A stretch of DNA of 64,000 bases from Phaeosaccion multiseriatum. Lineage: Eukaryota; Ochrophyta, other classes. The DNA lies in the NCBI GenBank assembly GCA_965112735.1, contig OZ218955.1, forward strand, positions 3,224,001 to 3,288,000, written 5' to 3'. Both the position numbers and the translations under genes were made by a program. This document shows positions 34,170 to 43,928 of this stretch, piece after piece (positions within the stretch are counted from its first letter, which is position 1; each line of letters starts with the position of its first letter). Under the pieces are notes generated by a model. That model searched no databases. It saw only the letters and a program-made list of their open reading frames with translations, and was not told where the DNA came from.

Positions 34170-35177
34170 ATGGAGCGGGGGGGGGCGGGATTCAACAACA
34201 TGGGGGCGATGGAGCAAGTCCCACCGGGCAGCACGTGCGGCGCGGTCGGGTGTAGCCACTTGTCTACACCCTCGGGCTGTTGCTTTCAGCACGCTGATGA
34301 GTGGCGGATGCGGGCTGGCGGTGCCGTTGCGAGTGGTGACGCTGCCGGTCCGTCTGCCCCATCTGGGGGGGTCGGTGCTGCTGCTGCGGCTCCTCCCGCC
34401 CCTCCTGCTGCTGCGGTTGCACCTGGTGAAGCTGTTGTGCATGATCTCGCTCTCGCACCTGCCGTGGTTCCCGCCATCGCCACTTCTGAGGGAGTGATGG
34501 TTGCGGCTGGACCTCTCGTAGCTCCCGCGCCTGCTCCCGCCATGGCCCCTCCTACCTCTGCAGAGCTGTCGGCTGCTGCTGCGACGGCTACTGCTGCGGC
34601 TACGGTTGGTAGTGCCACTGCTACGGCGGCCACCGCTAACGCCCTCGTACCACCTGGGGGCATTGTGGCTCCGATGGTAGTAGGAATGGCGGCCACACAG
34701 AGCTCAACGACCAAGGGGCATCGAACGAAGCGGTGCAGTGTGCAGGACTGCCAGAACTTCCCCAAGAAGGGCGGGGTTTGTATCAAGCACGGTGCCAAGC
34801 GGAAGCGGTGCAGTGTCGAGGGCTGTGAGAACGGCATCATCCGAGGGGGCAAGTGCTGTAGGCACGGGGCGGCGAGGAAGCGGTGCAGTGTGGAAGGCTG
34901 CCAGAACAGCAAGGTTGCCAATGGGGTGTGCAAGAGGCACGGGGCAAAGTTCAGCAAGAAGAAGTGCCAGATAGAAGGGTGTGAGAAGGGAGCCATCAAG
35001 GATCAGGTCTGTATAAAGCACGGCGCCGTTCCTCCCAAGTGCACCGCGGACAACGGCACATGCACCAAGAACGCAGTGCAGGGGGGGAAGTGTATTAAGC
35101 ACGGGGCAGTTAGGAGGAAGAATGCTGCCGCTCGAGCTGCTGTGGGGTCAACAGTGGCGGCAGCGGCGGCGGCGGCC

Positions 35178-35223
<46 letters not shown>

Positions 35224-36333
35224 GAGGAGGAGGGGGAGGGGGAGGAGTACCCGTCGCAGGAGGAGGAGGGGGGGGAGGAGGAGCGGGAGGAGGAACGGGA
35301 GGGGGAGGAGGTGGGGGAGGAGGTGGTGCAGTAACAGCAGCGATGGGAGGAGCACCGATGGAAGCAGGAACGATGGCGAGAGGGGAGGAGAACGAGGAGG
35401 GGAAGAGGGAAACTAGGGCGGAGAGGGCGGAGGGGGAATGGGGAGGAGGAGGCGACGACAATAGCAACAGCAACAACAACAGTAACGACAACAATAACGG
35501 TGGAGACGGTGCAGAGGAGGGCAGCGAGGGCGGGGGAGAGCGAGGGACGAAGAGAGGAGGAGGCAGCGGCTCCGAAGGCGGTGGGCCTTTGAAGCGGCAA
35601 AAGAAGTTTGGGGGTGGTGGTGGTGGGGCCGGGGTTGCTCCTCGTTCACCCTTGAAGGAGTCCCCGAGGTGCAACATCAAAGGATGCCGCAGAGTGGCCA
35701 AGGAGGGCGGCGCCTGCTCTGCGCACGGCAGCAGCAGCTCTGCTCCGGGAGAGTGCCCGGAGCTGCAGGCAGCACCAGCCACGGCCGTCGCAGCCGCCGA
35801 AGCCGCTTCGGGCACGTCTCACGAGCTTGCCGCACGTGACGCAGTGCTCATTCTGGCGTCCGCCGCTCAGCGCCCCAATGGAGGTGCTTCGGCGGGCCTG
35901 CCGGGCATCAGCAGGCCGTCCTCGGGGCCCTTGTCAGTGCCCCCCTCCACTGCGGTTTCCGCTGCGGCAGCAGCTGCGTGCGCGGCAGTAGCGGCGGTAG
36001 CAGGCTCAGGAGGAGGAGGACCAGCACCGGCAACGCCAGAAGGAGCAGAGGCAGTGACAGGAGTGGTAGCCGCGGAAGGAGGAGGACGAGTAGAAGGAGC
36101 AGCAGTAGGAGGAGCAATAGCGGCAGGTGGAGAAGCAGCAGAAGCAGCGCCTGTGCCGGCAACGGTGGTAGCGCCCGCTGAAGCAGCGCCAGCTGCAGCG
36201 CCAGCTGCAGCAGCACCAGGAGCAACCCCAGTGGGTGATACAACAACAGGGACACCAGCACCGGTACCAGCCTTGCCCGCATATGAAGTGGCCTCACTGG
36301 CAGGAGCAGGAGTAGCACCAGAAGGTGATGCGG

Positions 36334-36365
<32 letters not shown>

Positions 36366-36584
36366 ACACCAGTTGGTGATACAGCAGCACTGGCACCGGC
36401 CCTACTGGAAGAGACTCAGACACCACTGCACAGTCAAGAGCTTCAGGCTCAGGCGTCACTGGGGAGTCAGGGGCTTCACACTGTTCCGTACCCTTCTCTG
36501 CCTGAGCCTGTGGCGACAGTTCCGGACCTTGCCCCGGTTGCCACGCCGCCCGCCGCAGCAGCCACAGCTAGCACGGCAGTTTGA
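34170..36584 (+). CDS. protein with seven CX4CX9CX2H-type zinc fingers (WRKY19-like)
   Basis: The frame is open from 34047; the first ATG is at 34170, giving 804 residues. One finger is near the N-terminus (CGAVGCSHLSTPSGCCFQH). Five are in tandem at about 34736-35103: CSVQDCQNFPKKGGVCIKHG, CSVEGCENGIIRGGKCCRHG, CSVEGCQNSKVANGVCKRHG, CQIEGCEKGAIKDQVCIKHG and a variant with five residues between the first Cys pair. A seventh is CNIKGCRRVAKEGGACSAHG at about 35670. Such fingers occur in large families in stramenopiles, often annotated as WRKY19-like transcription factors; DNA binding is assumed, not shown. The linkers are long Ala, Gly, Pro, Val and Asn/Ser low-complexity stretches. Two dispersed-element copies encode PVGDT near the C-terminus. 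An upstream exon is possible. Confidence 0.75.
36370..36387 (-). repeat. copy of the dispersed GTATCACCAACTGCTG element (exonic)
   Basis: CAGTTGGTGATACAGCAG, read as PVGDTAA in the finger gene. A variant (CAGTGGGTGATACAACA) lies 141 bp upstream at 36229-36245 and also reads PVGDT. Confidence 0.75.
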
Positions 36585-36697
36585 GCACTCACTTCCTCTA
36601 GCAGCTTAAGCACCAGCACCAGCACCACCGTCATCAGCATCACCAACACGAGCACCAGCACCAGCAGGAGTAGCAGTGGAACCATATGTGGTCCTGA

Positions 36698-36940
36698 GAG
36701 AGCTTCCGTCTGAGGGGCGTAGCTGCCGAAGCGGCAGCCCCGGCAGGCAATGGTAGTAGTAGCCGTAGCAGCGGTTATGGTGAGAAGTGTGAAGAGCTCA
36801 CGAAGCTGTTCGAATGGCCGGGCAAAGGCCGCGCTTCGGCTCAGGCAGCTGTGAAGAATAACATCACGAACACGTACACTATTGACAGGTTTGGCTCACA
36901 TTACAGTTTCACCGTTCTAAGAGGTAAAGGTCCTCTGTAG
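36698..36940 (+). CDS. 81-codon open frame of unknown function, possible final exon or remnant
   Basis: Open between a TGA at 36695 and a TAG at 36938-36940, without an ATG at its start. The second half is of normal complexity, unlike everything around it: GYGEKCEELTKLFEWPGKGR, then AVKNNITNTYTIDRFGSHYS and FTVLRGKGPL. It could be an alternative last exon of the finger gene just upstream, or a fragment of another gene. I do not recognise the sequence. Confidence 0.35.
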   Translation, partial: ESFRLRGVAAEAAAPAGNGSSSRSSGYGEKCEELTKLFEWPGKGRASAQAAVKNNITNTYTIDRFGSHYSFTVLRGKGPL

Positions 36941-37296
36941 GAGGGGACTCTTTAGTACCACACCTGGCAGGAGACGCTCCTCTCTTTGCCTCAACCTTCG
37001 CCAGTCCGGAATGATGGGCCCTGAGAAGACGACCCGGTTTGTGGACTTGTGTGTTATGAGGGAGCCAAGGAGTGGGCGGCTTCGGGCGGGGGCCAGCGGC
37101 GCGGAGCACCTCTTCCTCCTGCTGCTCAAGGCCATCTTGTGCAGTGTGCACCTCAAAGCACTTCGCAAAGGAAGAGACTATAGTCCCCTCCATGCCCTCG
37201 TCGAAGTGAGGGGACGAGTGAATAGAGGGGTTCGAGCCGGGCATCGAGCATGCCGTAGGGGTGATGGTCGTGTCAGGCCGACACATACGATACTAG

Positions 37297-37330
37297 GTAT
37301 CACCAACTGCTGCTGTATCACCAACTGCTG
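37297..37330 (+). repeat. two tandem copies of the dispersed GTATCACCAACTGCTG element
   Basis: GTATCACCAACTGCTG at 37297-37312 and again at 37315-37330, joined by CT so that the two copies share a CTG-rich junction. This intergenic pair shows the exact 16-base unit twice. Confidence 0.85.
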
Positions 37331-37984
37331 CTGCTCCTGCTGCTGCTTGCTGCTATTGGCGCTGTCCGTCACGCTGCACCTGCGACAAAGGGGGCAGGTC
37401 CGGGATTTCCTTCGCCTTTCGACCTGCCTCTTGAGCTTGGTGCGATGCTGTTCCCTGGGCGTTTTCAGCTGCCTCGGTGGTTGCCCCGTCATTCTGTTGC
37501 TCCTTTGTCGTCGGGGCACAGGGACGTATCATCCGAGGAACAAAAGGTGCCGTCCCCTCGCGACAAGTCTCTCTCCCGCCATGGCCTCTCCCCCCACCTT
37601 CCAGTCTCCCAGAAAGACAGAGAGAGGGCGAGAAAAGCGCGAGGAGGGGAGGTCACAACCCTAAAGGTAAGAGTCTCATGGAGGGGCAGGAGGGGCAGCA
37701 GTCGGTGGTTACATCGTCGTCCAGCCCTGCGGAAGAGAGCAATCACTCGGCCATACTGCCCCGGCTTGGTGGCGTACATAAAGCTCCATTCAGCTTGAGA
37801 ACGCCCCCCCCACCACCACCACCTCCTCCTCCTCCTCCTCCTCCTCCTCCTCCTCCTCGTCCTCCTCCTCCTCCTCCTCCGCCTCCGCCTCCTCCCCCGT
37901 CTGAGGCAATCAGAAGCGATGGCACCTCAATGGCGGCGTCCGTTATGTCCTCCTTTCTTGGCTTCTACCCCGTTAGACCTCCGC

Positions 37985-38046
37985 CTTTCCCTTCCTTCCT
38001 TCCTTCCTTCCTTCCTTCCTTCCTTCCTTCCTTCCTTCCTTCCTTC
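37985..38046 (+). repeat. (CCTT)n microsatellite
   Basis: About 15 CCTT units in intergenic DNA. Confidence 0.93.
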
Positions 38047-38270
38047 AGGTGGTAGGTACGCTGCGGCGGGCCGTCAAAAGATCCGTCAGTCCCGCGAAAA
38101 GTCAAGCGAAGCGAAGCGTCTGCCGCCTGCCCTGACGCCTTGCTTCCATCCTCTCTCCAGGAGAGGGCAGCACCATCATACCCGTCTCCGGACATGGGGT
38201 ATATAACCATCTCCGGGTATGGGGTATATAACCGCGAGGAGGAGAGGCCACTACCGAAAGCCATAGTAAG

Positions 38271-41200
38271 TCACAGCTTAGATACTCCTGTGGCGTCTTC
38301 CCCTCCACCTGCTTCTGTTGCTGCTTCTGTTGCTGCTGCTGCTGGCGCAACCTTCTCCCTAATGGGGCGCTGATGTATCACCAACTGCTCAAGCTTCTCC
38401 ACAAGCTCCTCCTCTGCCGCCGCCACGAGATCCTGCCTCCTCGACTCGAGCGTCACCAGCACCTGCGCGTCAAGGACCATCGTATACAAGGTGGTCATGC
38501 GTCTCTCCCTCTTTTGTCTTTTTCTCTTTCTACCCCTCCACGTCCCTCCCTCCCTCCCTCTCTCTCGCTCTCTCTTCCCCTCTTATCTCCCTCCAAGGCC
38601 CTCTTTACGTATCTCCATCTTCCTCCTTCTATCCCTCTATCCCTGTCCATCTCTTCTCACTCTCTCCCTATCTCTCTCTAACCCCTCCCTTTTATCTCCA
38701 CTCCCTGCCTCCCCTCCGCCCCTCCCCCCCCCGCCCCATCTCCTCCTCCTTTCCACCCTCTTCCCCTCTACCTTACCGGCTACCCTCACGCGCCCACAGC
38801 CTTGTCTACCGGTCTCCCTCTCCTCCCTTTCTCTCTCCCCTCCCCTCCCCTCCCCTTCCCTCCGCTCCACATGCTCACTCACCTTGCATCCGTCCTCATT
38901 GTCATCTGAGCCTGAAGCACCACCACCCCCACCTCCACCCCCACCTCCACCCCCACCCGCCGTCGGAGAGGACCCAGGGGGGCTCTGCGGATACGACCCC
39001 ACCGAAACGTCTGGGAAGCGAGTGGCGAGCTCTGTGAGCAAGGGCTCGATGTCAACCTGCAGGCGGGGGGGCGGGGTGGGGGGTGGCAGTGGATGGCGGT
39101 GGATGGGCAGACGGAGAGACGAGATCGGCAGAGGTTAGAGGTGGGCAGATGGGCATAAAGAGGGCTATATACAGGGGCAGAGAGGTAGGCAGAAGGGAAG
39201 AGCAGGGCAGGAGGTCGACGAGCTGGGCGGGGTAGACAGACAGAGAGGCGGACAGATGGAGGGGTGGAGGAGGGCGTAACTGTAACTGAGAGGGAGAAGG
39301 AGGGGTAGATAGATGGGCAGAGAGACGGCCGGAAAGACGGGTGCACGACCGGGCTATACGTCGCAATGTTATGCTCCACTCCACTCCGCATGTCTCCTAT
39401 CCTGTTCTGTCTGCTCTCCCTCTCCATCTCCCCTCCTCTTCTTCTCCTCTCCTCTCCTCTCCTTCTCCTCCCCCTCTCCCCTCCTCTCCTCTCTTCTCCC
39501 CTCCCCCCCTCCTCTCCCCTCCCCCCCTCCTCTCCCCTCCCCCCCTCCTCTCCCCTCCCTCTTCTCTCCTCCTCTCCCCTCACCTCCTCCTGGGCAACCC
39601 GAAGACTTGTCCGGAACCACTGCGTTGACTCATTTGCAAACAGGTGCTGGATCTAAGATGCGAGCAGGGCGGGGGTGGGCGGGGTCAAAGCAGGGCCCGC
39701 CCAGGGCGGAGAGGCGAGAAGAGGAGCGGAGGGGAGGGGAAGGCAGAGGAAAGGGGGGAGAAGAGAGGAGGGGAGAAGAGGGTGGGAGAGGAGAGGGAAG
39801 GAGAGGGGGGTAGAGGACGAGGGAGGAGAGAAGAGAGTCAGATTGATGGCCAGACGCGTGCCCTTTCCCTCCGCGATAAGAAGCGGGTACAAGCCCCCCT
39901 CCTCATTCTTCCTTCCGTCAACACGCCCAAAGAGAGAATCGACTACACCCCGCACCCACACACAACACCCCACCCTCTCACCACTCTCCCCGCACTCCAC
40001 ACTGCTTTCAGACGTAGAGAAACGTCAGCGCTGTATGTGTGCGCTTCGAAGCGCCCTGCATGCCGTGAGCTTTACCATCCACTGCCATCCCCTCCTCCCC
40101 ACGTACGCACACACATACCTGCTTGAACTGTGCCCTGTTGAACTCCGGTACTCCGGGTAGGATAAATACAGAGCCCATCCGAACCACAGGATAGGAGCTG
40201 CGCGTAGCCCCCGGGGCTCTTAGGAGCTGTGCCCCCCGGGGAAGGGTGATGAGCTTGCGATAGGCGCGGCTCTTGCTCACCACCTCCTCGCCCCCGTCTA
40301 CGAGACCGGCCAGGACCTGCCACAGCCATTGATTCAAAACGATTCAATTCAAAAAGCGATGACCCCCCCCCCCCCAACCGAACATATGTGTGAGTGCTTC
40401 GCCGCACACACATCCACACACATGCACGTACGCACACAGACACGCACCCATTCACTCACGCACCCACATATACGCACATGCGCCCACTCACGCACCCACA
40501 TACACGCACACGCACCCACCCACACATTCACAAGCCCTTCCACCCACCCGTCCACCCATACGCGCACCAGCCCCTCTGTCCTGACACCACCCACCTCGAG
40601 CATCTCCGGGTTTCTCTCGAGGGGTACGTTGAAGGCGTGAGCCACAGCGGCCATGGTCACGTCGTCGTGAGTTGGGCCGATGCCTCCCGCAGTCACGACC
40701 TGGGGAGGGAGGGAGGGAGGGAGGGAGGGGGTGGGACAAAAGGGCAGAGATGGGCCAAGAACGGATGAGAAGACAAAAGTCGAGATGCCCGAGACTGTAC
40801 CAAGAAGGGAAAGTCCAAGTGTCCCACATCGGACCAAGGAAGGGACAGATAAGCACTTACGAATTGGTGAGTGTTGACGAGGTCTCGGACTGTGTCGCTG
40901 ATGATGTTGAGATCGTCTGCGATGGTGCACACCTGAGGGAAACAGTGGGGGAGGGAGGGAGGGAGGGAAGGGATGATGTAGGGAGGAGAGAGGCGGAGAG
41001 GGCGGGAGCGAGAGAGAATGAGAGAAGGCGAGGGAGAGGGGGAGACGTGTGAGTGAACGAGGTCGGGGCTACTTTGACATAACCTCTCAGCCTCCCTCTC
41101 CATCCGGATACAAGTCAAAGAGGTATGTCGCTTCCAGTAGTCAACGATATACGTAGTTAAAGGAAGTAGGAGCTCAAAATGCCCTCCCTCCTTTGCTTAC

Positions 41201-43078
41201 CTTCCCCACGCACGCCCCCACGGCCCACAGGCTGCGACACAGGAAGCCCGAGTTCTCGTCTCGCACCCGTCCACTGAGGATCTCATCACCCACCACCAAG
41301 ATGGCAACCGATGGCGACAAAGCATGTGGCCGTACTACCAACTGCTTCTGTTGCTGCTGCTGCTGCTGCTGCGGTGACGGGGGTGGAGGAGGTATGAGCG
41401 GTGGGGCCGTAGCACCAACACCTCCAGATCCTCCCGTTCCTCCCGTTCCTCCCGTGCCTCCTGCTCTCCGGCTGCTGCTGCTCTTGCCTGCTGCTGCTGG
41501 TGACACTCCTCCCAGCGAAGAGCCGCTGCTTCCCAGTCCTCGTCCCGGGGCAGAGGCATTCATCTCCCTGCTGCTGCTGCTGCTGCTGCTGCTGCTACCA
41601 CCGCTCATACCGCCAGCACCGCTACTCCCCATTGCACTAACTGCCCTCAATGGGCTGGAGATGCTGCGCTGGTCTCTACTCTGACTCTGACTCCTCTCTC
41701 GGAGGAGATCCCTGCTCTCTCCTCCTCCTCCTCCTCCTCCCTCCCCCCCTTGAGCCAAGGAGGCACTGCGGTTGTCCCTACTGATGCTCCTCTCCCGAAT
41801 ATGCTCCTTATGCTCAAAATCACTGATTTGGTCTCTCCGACGGCCTAGTAGGCCCTTGGACTCCCTCTGATACCATAGCGGGTTGGAGTGTGGGTTTCAG
41901 TTCGGTGGGAGATTATGTTTCAGTTTCAGTTTGGGGGGAGTTTGTGTGTTAGTTAAGCATGGCACCCCTTCTCCTGACACCAACCCCTCTGCCCGGAAAC
42001 CCAACCCCTCTGTCCTGACACTCTCTGTCCCGACACACACCAACCCCTCTGTCTGTCTGTCCCCAACCCCCTCGGTCCTGACACCCCTCACCCCTCTGTC
42101 CTGACACCCACCTGCATGCCCTGTCCATAAATGAGTCCCGAAGACAAGAAGAATCGGTCAATAGTGTCAAGGGGAAGGAGGTGCATGCGCTCGAGCGACT
42201 CCTCTGAGAGCTCGTGGGCAGGGGCGAAGGACCCATCCGCACGCTTGAGAGCGGGGTTGCGGATAGCACCGGGCCCTAGACAAGTGAAACCCAAACCGTA
42301 GAGAGGACAGAAGATGTCGGGCAGTCTTGTATTTGGTCGTTTGTTCGGTGTGGTGTGGTGTGGTGTGGTGTGGTGTTCGTGTTGGCGTGTTGGTGTAGTG
42401 TAGGTGTAGGAAAGAGAGAGGAGAGAGGAAGGGAGATGAGGCGAGGCCGCAGGGAGGGGGGGGGGGGAGGGGGGAGAGACAAGAGGTATCAGAGTGAGGT
42501 GAGATGGGATGGGAAGCTTCCTTTTGGGTCATGAGCCAAAAGAAAGAGGTTCGGGAAGCAAAGTGAATGAAACAGAACAACAGCTACAACAACAACAACA
42601 AGAAGCACAGGAACAACTCTCACACCCACACACGCACCCACAGTTTAGCAGCAGCGTCCACACGTCCCTGTGGCTCCACGTGAGGATGGGATTCACTCGC
42701 ATGGCGCTCGACCGCCAGGAGGGGGGGGTGGGCACAAAGTGTTCCAAGAACGGAGCACCTCCCAGGGTTTGGGTGGCTGCTGCTGCTGCTGCTGCCCCTC
42801 CTTCATACGCCGCCCTTGGGCTTTCTGCATAGCCACCACCACTCCCACCTCCTCCTCCTCCTCCTCCTCGTCCGTAAGGTACGCCATAGGAGCCTGGCAA
42901 TACGCCCCCCGCCGTGGCAGGAGTGCCGCTCCCGTCCCCCCCCAGTAGCTGGAGCTGCCTCACACCAACGATGATGGCCTTGCAGCCCCTCGTTCGCCGC
43001 AGCTCGTCCAGGCCCTCCTTCTCCGTCCCTGCACCGGGTACGTAGGTAGGCAGACGGGCACGCGGGTAGACATATGGG

Positions 43079-43109
<31 letters not shown>

Positions 43110-43512
43110 ACAGGCAATACCGCGGCGGAGTGTGTGGTCTTGAGGTTGGGAGGTGAGAGCGGCGCGCGTAGGTCAAGTGAACAACTACCCTCCTACCCTG
43201 CAGGTTGGGTACGCGGAGTATACATTGCGTAGTAAACCTACTTACTTACCTTCCAGAAGCGTGAGGCGAAGGCCGTACGTGGCCGTGACTCTGTCTATGA
43301 AGCGCTGCACCTCTGGCAAGGGCTCGTGACTCTTAAAGTAGGCAATGGTCATGTGTCGGAGGGCCTCGCGCCCGCCTCTGCCGCGCTGCTGAAGAGCACA
43401 TAGCAGCAAGCAAAGGCATACGGAGGAGTCCTTGCAGCCATTGAAGGACAGAGCGGTGCAGGCGGGCGTGAAGAGGTCGAGGGTCCCGTCGACGACGCTG
43501 TAGATGAGAATG

Positions 43513-43543
<31 letters not shown>

Positions 43544-43780
43544 GGATACGGAAGAGGCGGAAAGGATGAGGCTACTACTCGAACAACGCCAGCAGCAGAC
43601 AGAGGAGTAGCAGGAGGCATTTTTCCTTTTCCTTTTTTCCTCAACTACTTACTTGAGCGCCACCTCCAGGGCTTGTGCAAAGTTGGGATCCTCGGCACAA
43701 GCTCTCCGCAAGCTTTCCAGCACCAGAGGCTCATCTTCTCCCCTATACTGGTCTCCACCTGCGCTCCCAGCGGCGTCCAT
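38271..43780 (-). CDS. FAD synthase-like protein: PAPS-reductase-type domain followed by MoaB/CinA-type domain
   Basis: Eleven minus-strand exons keep frame: 43780-43653, 43497-43250, 43028-42638, 42325-42112, 41866-41201, 40932-40861, 40699-40595, 40316-40119, 39646-39584, 39056-38883 and 38510-38271, about 832 residues. The first half matches eukaryotic FMN adenylyltransferase: ALSFNGCKDSSVCL, IAYFKSHEPLPEVQRFID, KAIIVGVRQ, MRVNPILTWSHRDVWTLLL, LYGLGFTCLGPGAIRNPAL. The second half is a molybdopterin-binding-like domain: VAILVVGDEILSGRVRDENS, VCTIADDLNIISDTVRDL, VVTAGGIGPTHDDVTMAAVA, SVFILPGVPEFNRAQF. Human FLAD1 has these two domains in the opposite order. The ATP-binding loop reads FNGCKD where FNGGKD is usual. 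Product FAD is the likely role. The linker (41866-41330) is Ser/Gly/Gln-rich, and a dispersed-element copy encodes QLVI near the C-terminus. Confidence 0.87.
38375..38390 (+). repeat. copy of the dispersed GTATCACCAACTGCT element (exonic)
   Basis: GTATCACCAACTGCTC; on the minus strand it encodes EQLVIHQ in the last exon of the FAD synthase-like gene. The preceding CGCTGA gives the same GCTGATGTATCACC context as the copy at 12276. Confidence 0.78.
43078..43112. repeat. (GGCA)n microsatellite in an intron
   Basis: About eight GGCA units (GCCT on the coding strand) in the intron after exon 2 of the FAD synthase-like gene. Confidence 0.88.
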
Positions 43781-43928
43781 CTCTTTGGGAGCACAAATGA
43801 GGAAGAGAAAAAAAAGGGGGCCGCGGGCAGCGCGATTGTTGACATACTGTACGAGGCCTAAGAGTAAAAATTGATTCAGAGGCACGCCACGGCACAAAAA
43901 CATAAAAGACAAAGCCCAGCATCCCGGG
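43781..43928. promoter_or_regulatory. 148-bp bidirectional promoter region
   Basis: Only 148 bp separate the ATG of the minus-strand FAD synthase-like gene (43780) from the ATG of the plus-strand methyltransferase (43929). Both promoters must overlap unless the true starts differ. No TATA element is evident. Confidence 0.55.

Larger units (their letters stand above)
36941..38270. other. intergenic, no convincing gene
   Basis: Several open frames exist (for example a minus-strand one of about 125 codons at 36909-37286), but none shows a family motif or splice pattern. The stretch holds two overlapping dispersed-element copies at 37297-37330, a (CTC)n tract at 37826-37890, a (CCTT)n tract at 37985-38046, and a direct repeat of ATCTCCGG/GGGGTATATAACC at 38190-38231. 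Confidence 0.5.

Noticed and set aside
37799-37925. Poly-Gly minus-strand frame and poly-Pro plus-strand frame
   Set aside because: Both come from a (CTC)n intergenic microsatellite.
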